Positions 17,861 to 26,519 of a stretch of 64,000 nt of DNA are shown in pieces; position 1 is the first letter of the stretch, and every line of letters begins with the position of its first letter. The translations under genes and the position numbers were made by a program. Under the pieces are notes generated by a model that saw only the letters and a list, made by a program, of their open reading frames with translations, was not told where the DNA came from and made no database searches. The stretch lies in contig NZ_JAUFQJ010000013.1 in the NCBI RefSeq assembly GCF_030409685.1, forward strand, positions 124,001-188,000. Direction: 5' to 3'. Origin of the DNA: Ferruginibacter paludis. Lineage in GTDB: Bacteria; Bacteroidota; Bacteroidia; Chitinophagales; Chitinophagaceae.

Positions 17861-19177
17861 ATGCTGTATCACTTATTTCGCTGGCTAACACAAAATGGAA
17901 TCAAATTCCCTGGCAGTGGCGTGTTTGAGTTTATCACCTTCAGGGTACTGTTGGCGGTTATTCTCAGCCTGGTGATAACAACGGTATTTGGTAAACGGCT
18001 GATCAGGTTTTTACAAACCAGGCAGCTGGGTGAAAGCGTGCGTGATTTGGGCCTGGCCGGTGAACAGCAGAAAAAAGGTACCCCCACAATGGGCGGTATC
18101 ATTATCATCCTGGCTATCGTAATACCAACCTTACTTCTTGCAAACCTGGATAAGGTATACATACGGTTGATGTTGCTGTGTACACTCTGGCTGGGTACCA
18201 TCGGCTTTATAGACGACTTGTTAAAAATCAGGAGTAAACGAAGGGCACAGGCGCTGGGGGATACCTACAAAAAAAGTGATGCTGATGGGCTGGCGGGCAG
18301 GTTCAAAATTTTCGGACAGGTAATGTTAGGTATCATCGTGGGAGCGACTTTATATTTTAACCAGAGCGTTGTGGTGCAAAGGGAAGTGTATAACCCGGAT
18401 ATTAATTTCGTAAAAGACTCGCTGTCTGGTTCAGGGCAAAAATTGATGAGTGATTCTTTTAATATCGTGACCATTGATGGTAAAGAGCACCTTTTTGTAA
18501 AAGTAAAATCACCCATTGCGACCATACCATTTGTAAAGACCCACGAATTTAATTACGCAAAATTGTTGCCTCAAAGCTGGAGAGAATATACTTACATACT
18601 GTATATCATCATCGTAATATTTATGGTAACTGCAGTAAGCAATGGCGCCAATATAACAGACGGACTGGATGGGCTGGCAACCGGAGTAAGTGCGGTGATT
18701 GGTATTGGCTTGGGCATATTTGCCTATGTAAGCGGTAACATAAAGCTGGCGGAATACCTGAATATAATGTACATCCCCAACCTGGGTGAATTGTCCATTT
18801 TTATTGCCGCTTTTGTGGGTGCCTGTATTGGATTTTTATGGTACAATAGTTACCCGGCACAGGTTTTTATGGGCGATACCGGAAGCCTTGCCCTGGGTGG
18901 CATTATAGCAGCATTGGCCATCATTGTGCGTAAGGAATTACTGATACCATTTTTCTGTTTTATTTTTTTGGTAGAAAATTTAAGCGTGGTAATACAAGTG
19001 AGCTGGTTTAAATATACCCGGAAAAAATATGGTGAAGGCCGGCGTGTTTTTTTAATGAGCCCGCTGCATCACCATTATCAAAAGCTGGGATATCATGAAA
19101 GTAAAATAGCAGTTCGTTTTTGGATTGTAACAATACTTAGTGTGGTGGTGGCCATTGGAACATTGAAACTGAGATAA
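17861..19177 (+). CDS. mraY: Phospho-N-acetylmuramoyl-pentapeptide transferase
   Basis: MraY moves phospho-MurNAc-pentapeptide to undecaprenyl phosphate, forming lipid I at the inner membrane. Signature blocks are GTPTMGGIII, the catalytic-site TIGFIDDLLKI, NGANITDGLDGLATG and FMGDTGSLALGG, and the C-terminal SPLHHHYQKLGY. Ten membrane helices are expected. At 438 residues it is longer than the ~360 of E. coli; the extra stretch (about residues 165-235) is an insert between helices, as seen in other Bacteroidota MraY proteins. murF, which commonly separates murE and mraY in other phyla, is absent here. Confidence 0.96.
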   Translation: MLYHLFRWLTQNGIKFPGSGVFEFITFRVLLAVILSLVITTVFGKRLIRFLQTRQLGESVRDLGLAGEQQKKGTPTMGGIIIILAIVIPTLLLANLDKVYIRLMLLCTLWLGTIGFIDDLLKIRSKRRAQALGDTYKKSDADGLAGRFKIFGQVMLGIIVGATLYFNQSVVVQREVYNPDINFVKDSLSGSGQKLMSDSFNIVTIDGKEHLFVKVKSPIATIPFVKTHEFNYAKLLPQSWREYTYILYIIIVIFMVTAVSNGANITDGLDGLATGVSAVIGIGLGIFAYVSGNIKLAEYLNIMYIPNLGELSIFIAAFVGACIGFLWYNSYPAQVFMGDTGSLALGGIIAALAIIVRKELLIPFFCFIFLVENLSVVIQVSWFKYTRKKYGEGRRVFLMSPLHHHYQKLGYHESKIAVRFWIVTILSVVVAIGTLKLR

Positions 19178-19259
19178 ATTTTTTTCTAGAAAAACCCGGA
19201 AACGAAAAGGAGTTAAATCCAATTCAAGTTTTTCATCCAGTACATCCCGAATTATGAAA

Positions 19260-19455
19260 ATTAACTGAAGCCTAACCCGCTAAGTTCTATGCTGTTGAAG
19301 AACCATTTTTTATTACCATGGTAATAAGAAAACAACTGAAAAGAACCTTGTTAAATTCTTTGCTGTTGAAAAACCTATTTTACTATTACAACAACTGAAT
19401 CAACAGAACAAATGCTCTGTCAAATTTGATGCTGTTGAAAAACCACTTTTTAAAG
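19260..19455 (+). repeat. Three degenerate ~70-bp tandem repeats (TGCTGTTGAAnAACC cores)
   Basis: Cores ATGCTGTTGAAGAACCA (19289-19305), TTGCTGTTGAAAAACCT (19360-19376) and ATGCTGTTGAAAAACCA (19429-19445) are spaced 71 and 69 bp apart. Each is followed by a T-rich run. Each is preceded by AACTGAA, about 27 bases before the core in copies one and two and about 37 in copy three. The similarity extends over most of the unit, so these are real repeats and not chance words. Function is unknown. Confidence 0.7.
19310..19327. repeat. 18-bp perfect palindrome TTATTACCATGGTAATAA
   Basis: Every base pairs about the centre at 19318/19319. Such symmetry without a loop favours a dimeric protein-binding site over an RNA hairpin. 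It lies between the first and second repeat copies upstream of murD. Confidence 0.6.
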
Positions 19456-19484
19456 CCTTAACGGGCAATTATTTATTTGTATAA

Positions 19485-20873
19485 ATGCATGCAGCAACAA
19501 ACATAGCAGGTCAAAAACCGGTAGTTAACAATAACGCTAAAAAGCTGGCGATATTGGGTGCCGGCGAAAGTGGCGTTGGCGCCGCATTACTGGCAAAGCA
19601 ACAAGGCTATGATGTTTTTGTAAGTGATGGCGGACCTATCAAAGAAATATACAGAGCCGAATTGCAGCAGGCCCAAATTGCTTTTGAAGAAGCGCAGCAT
19701 ACAGAAATCAAAATTTTATCTGCAGATGAGGTAATCAAAAGTCCGGGCATTTCGGAAAAAAATGAATTGGTAAAAAAGATAAGAGCTAAGGGAATACCGG
19801 TTATCAGCGAAATAGAATTTGCCTATCGCTACAAAGGGGATAGCAAAATTATCGCCATCACCGGCAGTAATGGAAAAACCACTACTACTGCATTGATTTA
19901 TCATATGTGCAAACTTGGTGGTAAGGACTGTGCCATGGTAGGAAACATCGGGTATTCGTTTGCAAAGCAGGTAGCTGACGACCCGAAGCCACTGTATGTT
20001 GCAGAAATAAGTTCTTTTCAGCTGGATGATATAAAAACGTTTCGTCCGGATGTGGCGGTGTTAACCAATATTACCGAAGATCATTTGGACAGGTATAATT
20101 ATAACATTCAAAATTACATTGACAGTAAGTTTCGGATAGTAGAAAATCAACAACCCGGAGATGTATTTATCTATTGTCTGGATGATGAAACAACAGTAAA
20201 AAATATTAACAAGTACAACATTAAATCAACCTTATACCCAATTACCATGAGTAAAGAATTGCCGCAGGGAGCATACCTGGCCAATGTAAAGATGCACCTG
20301 AAATGGAAAAGTGAAGAAATGCAGATGAGCATTGACGACTTTAAGTTAAAGGGTAAACACAATCAATATAACAGTATGGCAGCAAGTTTAGCCGCAACAG
20401 CAGTTGATATAAGAAAGGAAAAAATAAGGGAAGCACTGCAAACATTTGAAACCCTGGAGCATCGCATGGAACCCGTTGCTACAATAAAAGGCGTTGAATT
20501 TATTAACGACAGTAAAGCAACCAATGTAAACAGCACCTGGTTTGCACTGGAGAGTATGGAGAAGCCGGTTGTATTGATTTTGGGTGGTGTTGATAAAGGA
20601 AACGATTATTCAACCATGAAGGAAATGGTTGCTGAAAAAGTGAAAGCCATTGTGTGCATGGGTGCCGACAACATTAAAATTCACGAGGCATTTGAAACCC
20701 TTGTTTCAGCAATGGTAAATACATCTTCGGCTGAAGAAGCTGTACAGGCAGCATTTCATTTTGCAACCAAGGGCGATGTTGTTTTGTTAAGCCCCGCATG
20801 TGCAAGTTTTGATTTATTCAAAAATTATGAAGACAGGGGCAACCAGTTTAAACAGGCAGTAAAGAATTTGTAA
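19485..20873 (+). CDS. murD: UDP-N-acetylmuramoylalanine--D-glutamate ligase
   Basis: MurD adds D-glutamate to UDP-MurNAc-L-Ala in the cytoplasm. The N-terminal nucleotide fold begins KKLAILGAGESGVGAA; the ATP loop GSNGKTT is at residues 127-133; further Mur ligase blocks are EISSFQLDD, LTNITEDHLDRY, FINDSKATN and LSPACASFDLFKNYEDRG. The length of 462 residues is usual. About 17 residues precede the first beta strand. The long repeat-bearing gap upstream suggests it may have extra regulation or its own promoter within the cluster. Confidence 0.95.
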   Translation: MHAATNIAGQKPVVNNNAKKLAILGAGESGVGAALLAKQQGYDVFVSDGGPIKEIYRAELQQAQIAFEEAQHTEIKILSADEVIKSPGISEKNELVKKIRAKGIPVISEIEFAYRYKGDSKIIAITGSNGKTTTTALIYHMCKLGGKDCAMVGNIGYSFAKQVADDPKPLYVAEISSFQLDDIKTFRPDVAVLTNITEDHLDRYNYNIQNYIDSKFRIVENQQPGDVFIYCLDDETTVKNINKYNIKSTLYPITMSKELPQGAYLANVKMHLKWKSEEMQMSIDDFKLKGKHNQYNSMAASLAATAVDIRKEKIREALQTFETLEHRMEPVATIKGVEFINDSKATNVNSTWFALESMEKPVVLILGGVDKGNDYSTMKEMVAEKVKAIVCMGADNIKIHEAFETLVSAMVNTSSAEEAVQAAFHFATKGDVVLLSPACASFDLFKNYEDRGNQFKQAVKNL

Positions 20874-20886
20874 GTAACCTATACTT

Positions 20887-20926
20887 CGTTAGTAGTTTAA
20901 TCTATGTTGATTAAAAACCACTAACG
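20887..20926 (+). other. Hairpin between murD and ftsW
   Basis: CGTTAGTAGTTTAATC pairs with GATTAAAAACCACTAACG, with one G-T mismatch and a 2-base bulge, around a 6-base loop. No clean T-run follows, so a weak terminator or an mRNA processing structure is possible. Confidence 0.45.
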
Positions 20927-21001
20927 GTGGCTAAAGAGACGAACGGTGAATTGAAATAAATTGTTTAATAAAATCAACAATAAAATGTCCTAAAAAAAGG
21001 A

Positions 21002-22294
21002 ATGGCAGATAACATCAACATAAAGGATTTTTTTACACCCAACATCAGTAATATGGGCGATAACCTGGTTAGCAAAACCAGGGGCGACAGGGTGATATGG
21101 GCCATCGTTGTAATCCTCACGCTGGCAAGTTTACTGGTGGTGTACAGCAGCACCGGTTCACTGGCATACAGGCACAGCAAAAGCACGGAGAGTTTTTTAT
21201 TCAAACAATTTGCGTTCATTATTTTAGGCGTCATCATTATTTATTTTGCGCACAGGGTAAACTATACCATTTATTCCCGGATAGCACTGATACTTTTTTT
21301 GATAGCTGTACCGTTGCTCATTTACACCCTCTTTTTTGGAACCAAATTAAATGAAGGCAGCAGGTGGATCAAGCTACCGGTTATCAACATGACCTTTCAA
21401 ACATCCGACCTGGCAAAGCTGGCTTTATTCATGTACATGAGCCGGCAATTAAGCCGCAAGCAGCTGGTAATAAAAGATTTTAAAAAAGGATTTTTGCCCA
21501 TCATTATTCCGGTGGGTATTATCTGTGTATTGATAGCGCCGGCCAATTTATCTACTGCTATACTGGTAGCAGCAACCAGCTTGTTGCTGATGTTTATTGG
21601 TCGCATCAGTACCAAACACATTTTGCTAACTATAGGGATTGCTGCGATACCAGTGATTATTTTATTAACGATCGCTGTAAAGTATTACGACAAGCAAGAG
21701 CATAAAACAGCAGAGTTACCGGCAATTTTTTCTGCCGGAAGGATTCCCACCTGGATCGGACGTATACAAACTTTCATGTACAGCCATAAGGAGGACGACA
21801 ATGAAAAATCATACCAGATCAACCAGGCAAAAATTGCTATTGCCAATGGTGGCTGGTTTGGTGTTGGTCCGGGCAACAGCAGTGCCCGCAACTTTTTGCC
21901 GCACTCCTACAGCGATTTTATTTTCGCCATTATACTGGAAGAGTATGGCTTGCTGGGCGGGACATTTATTGTGTTTATATACCTGCTGTTTTTGTACCGG
22001 TGTATCAGGCTGTACCGGAAATGCCCTTTTGCATTTGGTGCATTCCTGGCGCTGGCCCTTAGTTTTACGCTGGTGATTCAAGCCATCGCCAACATGGGTG
22101 TCAACGTAAATGTATTTCCAAATACAGGTGTAACACTTCCGCTAATCAGTATGGGCGGAAGTAGTTTTTTATTCACCTGTATGTCAATAGGCATTATTTT
22201 AAGTGTAGCAAGAAATGTGGAGCAGCAGGAAGGAAAAAGTGTTTTGGCAGAGGTAAAAGCGCCCACATCTTCTCAACAGGAAGAAGAGGAGTAG
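21002..22294 (+). CDS. ftsW: Septal peptidoglycan polymerase FtsW (SEDS family)
   Basis: FtsW is the glycosyltransferase that polymerises lipid II at the septum together with the division PBP. The 430-residue protein has about ten membrane helices. SEDS landmarks are VVYSSTGSLAY, EGSRWIKLP, FQTSDLAKLALFMYMSRQL, NGGWFGVGPGNSSARNFLPHSYSDFIFAIILEEYG and the final NVFPNTGVTLPLISMGGSS. The C-terminal tail is short and acidic. GGA just before the ATG is a weak ribosome site. The order murD-ftsW-murG is the standard dcw order. Confidence 0.95.
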   Translation: MADNINIKDFFTPNISNMGDNLVSKTRGDRVIWAIVVILTLASLLVVYSSTGSLAYRHSKSTESFLFKQFAFIILGVIIIYFAHRVNYTIYSRIALILFLIAVPLLIYTLFFGTKLNEGSRWIKLPVINMTFQTSDLAKLALFMYMSRQLSRKQLVIKDFKKGFLPIIIPVGIICVLIAPANLSTAILVAATSLLLMFIGRISTKHILLTIGIAAIPVIILLTIAVKYYDKQEHKTAELPAIFSAGRIPTWIGRIQTFMYSHKEDDNEKSYQINQAKIAIANGGWFGVGPGNSSARNFLPHSYSDFIFAIILEEYGLLGGTFIVFIYLLFLYRCIRLYRKCPFAFGAFLALALSFTLVIQAIANMGVNVNVFPNTGVTLPLISMGGSSFLFTCMSIGIILSVARNVEQQEGKSVLAEVKAPTSSQQEEEE

Positions 22295-22334
22295 TAAAAT
22301 TGTGTGACCAGCTTTTTGTCCTGTGTGCATCATC

Positions 22335-22354
22335 GTTGTGTCACTCACTTGTAC
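22335..22354 (+). repeat. Copy A of a dispersed intergenic motif (GTTGTGTCACTC...)
   Basis: GTTGTGTCACTCACTTGTAC resembles stretches at 30195-30233 and 46061-46100, all in gaps and all preceded by a CATC or CATT-like sequence. It is proposed as a dispersed repeat on the basis of these three copies only. Confidence 0.4.
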
Positions 22355-22459
22355 AAAAAAAACAGTAAGGGGCGTGAAGAGTATAGCAATTAGAAAACCA
22401 CTAAAAAATTGAAAATAAAAAGTAAAAATTAAAAAATAAAAAAGTGCAGTAGCCAAAAA

Positions 22460-23626
22460 ATGAATGATGATCAAAACATAATTTCTCTTCAGAATTCTCC
22501 CTCGGGGGGTGGATGGGCTGCTTTACGCATCATCATCGCAGGCGGAGGAACCGGCGGACATATTTTTCCCGCCATAGCAATTGCCAATGCCTTAAAAAAA
22601 ATACAACCTGAAGCAGAAATTTTATTTGTAGGAGCCAAAGGTAAAATGGAAATGGAAAAAGTACCGCTGGCGGGATATACAATTGAAGGGTTGAATATTG
22701 CCGGCTTTAACAGAAGTTCTTTGATAAAAAATATTGCTCTTCCTTATAAACTGGTACAAAGTTTTTTACAGGTAAGGCAAATTTTCAAAACGTTTAAACC
22801 CGTTGCCGTAATTGGCGTAGGAGGTTATTCAAGTTTCCCTGTATTGAGGTTTGCGCAATCAAAAGGCATCAAAACTTTTATACACGAAGCCAATTCTTTT
22901 GCCGGAAAAAGCAATATGCTGCTGGGTAAAAAAGCCACACGGATTTATACAGCAACGGATGGGATGGAGAAATTTTTTCCAGCTCATAAAATAATGATTA
23001 CCGGCAACCCTATAAGGGAAAGTATTGCCAGTAGTAGCGTTAGCAGGGAAGATGCCCTTCGTTTCTTTAACCTGGATCCCTATAAAAAAACAATCTTGTC
23101 TATTGGCGGAAGTTTGGGTGCTAAAAATATAAATGAAGCACTGGCGGCGCACCTGGATCAATTTGAAAAAAATGATTTGCAGTTGATCTGGCAAACAGGC
23201 AAGCCGTTTTTTTTAACAGCCGAACAAGCAGCCGATGATAAAGCAACTATTTGGGTAAACGATTTTATCATGCAGATGGAATACGCCTATGCTGCGGCAG
23301 ACGCAGTCATCAGCAGAAGCGGCGCCATGTCGGTATCAGAATTATGCGTACAAAAAAAGGCAGTGTTATTTGTGCCCTATCCGTTTGCTGCGGAAGATCA
23401 CCAGACTGCCAACGCAAAAAACCTGGTGGATAAAAATGCCGCGATGATGATCAAAGACAGTGATGCCATGAACAGTTTGGTGCCGTCAATTATTGCATTG
23501 GTGAAAGATGAACAAAAATTGGAAACGTTTAAAAATAATATTGGTAAACTGGCGATCACAAATGCAGATGAAGTGGTTGCAAAAAACATAATCCAATCCA
23601 TCCGGCAGGATCAGGCCGCAGCCTGA
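22460..23626 (+). CDS. murG: UDP-N-acetylglucosamine--N-acetylmuramyl-(pentapeptide) pyrophosphoryl-undecaprenol N-acetylglucosamine transferase
   Basis: MurG converts lipid I to lipid II on the inner face of the membrane. The N-terminal lipid-binding loop is RIIIAGGGTGGHIFPAIAIA, followed by VIGVGGYSSFPVL, THEA-like FIHEANSFAGK, LSIGGSLGAKNINEA and the donor-binding AAADAVISRSGAMSVSEL. The length is 388 residues. The conserved core normally begins within a few residues of the start, but here 22 residues precede it, including the Ser/Gly-rich NSPSGGGW. No later start codon fits, so the extension appears genuine. Confidence 0.95.
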   Translation: MNDDQNIISLQNSPSGGGWAALRIIIAGGGTGGHIFPAIAIANALKKIQPEAEILFVGAKGKMEMEKVPLAGYTIEGLNIAGFNRSSLIKNIALPYKLVQSFLQVRQIFKTFKPVAVIGVGGYSSFPVLRFAQSKGIKTFIHEANSFAGKSNMLLGKKATRIYTATDGMEKFFPAHKIMITGNPIRESIASSSVSREDALRFFNLDPYKKTILSIGGSLGAKNINEALAAHLDQFEKNDLQLIWQTGKPFFLTAEQAADDKATIWVNDFIMQMEYAYAAADAVISRSGAMSVSELCVQKKAVLFVPYPFAAEDHQTANAKNLVDKNAAMMIKDSDAMNSLVPSIIALVKDEQKLETFKNNIGKLAITNADEVVAKNIIQSIRQDQAAA

Positions 23627-23700
23627 TCAGCTTGAAGAAACAAAAGAAACACTTTAAATTAATTTGGAAAATCAGCAACACCGGGTTTCAAAAAAAATAA

Positions 23701-25149
23701 ATGAACAACTACAATAATATATTGACCTCGCTAAAGATAAAGCCGGTAGCAGAAAATGAAACCGCGGCAATTTATTTTTTAGGCATCGGTGGTATTGGTA
23801 TGAGTGCACTGGCAAGGTATTTTAATAGCATCGGTGTACGGGTAAGTGGTTATGATAAAACGCCTACGGCATTAACACGCCAGTTAACAGCAGAAGGAAT
23901 TAACATTCATTTTGAAGATAGCGTTGAGTTGATTGATAAAGCGGTACAGTTAGTGGTGTACACACCAGCAGTACCTGTCAATCACACAGAACTAAATTTT
24001 TATCAGCAACACAATTATACAGTAATAAAACGCAGCGATGTATTGCAGGCAATCACCGAAAATTCTTATAACGTCTGTATTGCAGGTACGCATGGCAAAA
24101 CTACTACCAGTACAATGGTAGCCCATATCCTAACCCATAGCGGGTTTGGTTGCAATGCTTTCCTTGGTGGCATCGCGGTAAATTATGACACCAACTTTTG
24201 GGGTAGCGAAAAAAATGTGTGTGTAGTGGAAGCGGATGAATATGACAGAAGCTTTTTAAAACTGAGTCCGGACGTAGCAATCATCAGCAGCATGGATCCC
24301 GATCACCTGGATATTTATGGCACGGCTGAAAATATGGAACAGGCATTTATTGATTTTTCAGCACGTATAAAACCAGGCGGTTTGTTGCTCAGTAAATTCG
24401 GCCTTGAAAGAGGGAAAGAATTGAGAGGCGATCAACGTTTAACCTATCATCTTGATAACAGCAATGCTGATGTGTATGCAACCAATATTACAATGAGTAA
24501 CGGTAGCTATCACTTTGATGTAGTCAAAGCTAAAGAAGGCTCTGCCGGAAATTCGATTTTAAAAAACGTGGTATTGAATATGGGTGGCCTGCACAATATT
24601 GAAAATGTACTGGCGGCAATTGGTGTTGCACATCACTTGCAAATTGACGATAACAAAATCACTGATGCGGTGGCGGCTTTCAGGGGAGTGAAAAGACGGT
24701 TTGAATACATTGTAAAAGCGGAAAAACTGGTGTACATAGATGATTATGCGCACCATCCGGAAGAGTTGCGGGCTTTGATAACCGGCGCAAAAAAATTATT
24801 TGCCAATAAAAAATGCGTGGTTGTTTTCCAACCGCATCTTTTTAGTCGTACCAAAGATTTGGCGGATGGTTTTGCTGAAGTGCTTGACCTGGCAGACGAA
24901 ATAATTTTATTGCCAATTTATCCGGCGAGGGAATTGCCAATGGAGGGAGTTAGCAGTGACATGATTATTGAAAGAATGCACAGTGAAAGTAAAATGGTGT
25001 TGAGCAAAGAAAACTTACTGAAGCATTTGGCACAGGAAAAGGAAGCGCACGTGGAAGAAGGGTTTGAAGGGACATTAATTATCACAGCCGGCGCAGGCGA
25101 CATTGACACATTGATAGAACCAATAAAAGCAATAATTGAAAAAAAATAA
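23701..25149 (+). CDS. murC: UDP-N-acetylmuramate--L-alanine ligase
   Basis: MurC adds L-alanine to UDP-MurNAc, the first step of the peptide stem. The N-terminal motif is FLGIGGIGMSALARYF; the ATP loop GTHGKTT is at residues 129-135; EADEYDRSFLKL, SSMDPDHLDIYG, YIDDYAHHPEELRA and FQPHLFSRTKDLADGFAE are typical of the family. The length of 482 residues is normal. It lies 74 bases after murG and 51 before ftsQ. murB and ddl, which often neighbour murC, are not present. Confidence 0.95.
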   Translation: MNNYNNILTSLKIKPVAENETAAIYFLGIGGIGMSALARYFNSIGVRVSGYDKTPTALTRQLTAEGINIHFEDSVELIDKAVQLVVYTPAVPVNHTELNFYQQHNYTVIKRSDVLQAITENSYNVCIAGTHGKTTTSTMVAHILTHSGFGCNAFLGGIAVNYDTNFWGSEKNVCVVEADEYDRSFLKLSPDVAIISSMDPDHLDIYGTAENMEQAFIDFSARIKPGGLLLSKFGLERGKELRGDQRLTYHLDNSNADVYATNITMSNGSYHFDVVKAKEGSAGNSILKNVVLNMGGLHNIENVLAAIGVAHHLQIDDNKITDAVAAFRGVKRRFEYIVKAEKLVYIDDYAHHPEELRALITGAKKLFANKKCVVVFQPHLFSRTKDLADGFAEVLDLADEIILLPIYPARELPMEGVSSDMIIERMHSESKMVLSKENLLKHLAQEKEAHVEEGFEGTLIITAGAGDIDTLIEPIKAIIEKK

Positions 25150-25200
25150 TTAAATACGTTCTCCGCAGATTTTCCTTACGGCAGATATTGGAAGCTTAAC

Positions 25201-26412
25201 ATGGTAATAAAAAAAGCAATAGTAAAAAAAATAGCGACCTCCATATGGATTGCCATTGGTATTGGTGCTATTGTGTTGCTCGTTGCTGCCATAAAGCGAA
25301 AAGATGCCCAGCATTGCAGTGGCATGAGTATAACGATTGAAGGAGTGAATAATAATTTTTTTGTTGATAAGAAGGACATTGCAAACGCCATAGCATTTGT
25401 GGTAGGCGGCAGTGTTACCGGCAAAGCAATGAGTGCGTTTGATTTAAAAAAACTCGAAATCGCACTGCAAAAAGATGTCTGGGTTAAAACATCCCAGCTG
25501 TTTTTTGACAATAATAATAAGCTGGTGGTTAAGGTGATAGAGCGGGAACCGGTGGCCAGGGTATTTACTACAGCAGGTACTACTTTTTACATTGACAGTT
25601 CATTGGCTATGCTGCCGCTCAGTGAAAAGTTCTCTGCCAGGTTGCCCGTGTTTACTGGCTTTCCTTCAGATAAAGCAGTATTGTCGCCGCAGGACAGTGC
25701 CTTGCTGAAAGATATTTTGACCGTGAGTATGGCCATACAAAAAGACAGTTTTAATATGGCCATGATAGACCAGGTAGACATTACGTCGCAACGCATTTTT
25801 GAAATGGTGCCCAAAATAGGTAACACCATTATTGTGTTTGGCGATGCAACCGATGTGGCTGCCAAATTTTATAAACTCCAGTTGTTTTATAAAGAGGTAA
25901 TGGTAAAAACTGGTTGGAATAAATACAGTGAAATAAATGTACAATACAACGGACAGGTAGTGGCAAAAAGAAAAGGAGCAGAAGATAAATCAATAGACAG
26001 TTTGCGCACGCTGCAGCTAATGCAGGCCATCGCTGAAAATACTGAACGGCTGTCAAACGATTCGTTACATATGATTACGGCTGACAATGAAAACAACACA
26101 ACCAATGCCGACCTGGTGCAGCAGTCTATACAGCGGGATGATGAGCCCGGAGGCAGAGCGACTGATAAGCCAGCTCCGTCAATTGTTTCCGTTACTAAAC
26201 CTGCAGCTGTTACAAAGCCACTGGTAGCTTTAATGCCCAAGCTGGCTTCGGTGGGTGTAAAAAAGCCGGTGGTTGCAAAACCTGCGGGCACAGTAGCAAG
26301 ACCGAAGCCAGCGGTTGTAAAGCCAGCTATCAGACCAATTGTAAAGCCAAAGGCAGTGTTACCAAAACCGGTAGCTAAGCCACAGGTAAAAAACCCAGGC
26401 AATGAGTATTGA
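25201..26412 (+). CDS. ftsQ: FtsQ-like cell division protein with Lys/Pro/Ala-rich tail
   Basis: A 403-residue bitopic protein. One membrane helix (about residues 12-30) is followed by a POTRA-type region (MSITIEGVNNNFFVDKKDIANAI; DLKKLEIALQKDVWVKTSQLFF) and the beta domain (VKVIEREPVARVFTTAGTTFYIDSSLAMLPL). FtsQ links divisome assembly to septal synthesis through FtsL and FtsB. The last ~70 residues are a low-complexity tail of KPAVVKP-like units, rich in lysine, proline, alanine and valine. They lie on the periplasmic side, where a basic tail could bind peptidoglycan or the membrane. The position before ftsA supports the call. Confidence 0.9.
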   Translation: MVIKKAIVKKIATSIWIAIGIGAIVLLVAAIKRKDAQHCSGMSITIEGVNNNFFVDKKDIANAIAFVVGGSVTGKAMSAFDLKKLEIALQKDVWVKTSQLFFDNNNKLVVKVIEREPVARVFTTAGTTFYIDSSLAMLPLSEKFSARLPVFTGFPSDKAVLSPQDSALLKDILTVSMAIQKDSFNMAMIDQVDITSQRIFEMVPKIGNTIIVFGDATDVAAKFYKLQLFYKEVMVKTGWNKYSEINVQYNGQVVAKRKGAEDKSIDSLRTLQLMQAIAENTERLSNDSLHMITADNENNTTNADLVQQSIQRDDEPGGRATDKPAPSIVSVTKPAAVTKPLVALMPKLASVGVKKPVVAKPAGTVARPKPAVVKPAIRPIVKPKAVLPKPVAKPQVKNPGNEY

Positions 26413-26481
26413 CAATATGATGAAGATCGTCGAAGCAAAGAAGTAAAAATTAAAAAGTAAAATAGTAGCATCATAATAAAA

Positions 26482-26519
26482 CCAAACACACAAACAAACA
26501 CACATACAAACACACAACT
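26482..26519 (+). promoter_or_regulatory. C/A-only leader directly upstream of ftsA
   Basis: Nearly every base in this stretch is A or C, in repeats of ACAAAC and ACACA, ending at the ftsA ATG. There is no Shine-Dalgarno sequence. Such unstructured leaders are known to favour initiation in Bacteroidota. Confidence 0.4.

Larger units (their letters stand above)
19178..19484. other. 307-bp gap between mraY and murD containing a three-copy repeat
   Basis: No open reading frame is supported. The right two thirds consist of three diverged copies of a ~70-bp unit (19260-19455) with an 18-bp perfect palindrome between copies one and two. The first 80 bases show nothing recognisable. Confidence 0.7.

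Noticed and set aside
19260..19455. CRISPR array in the mraY-murD gap
   Set aside because: Only three imperfect cores of 15-17 bases with related, not unique, sequence between them; no cas genes in the window.
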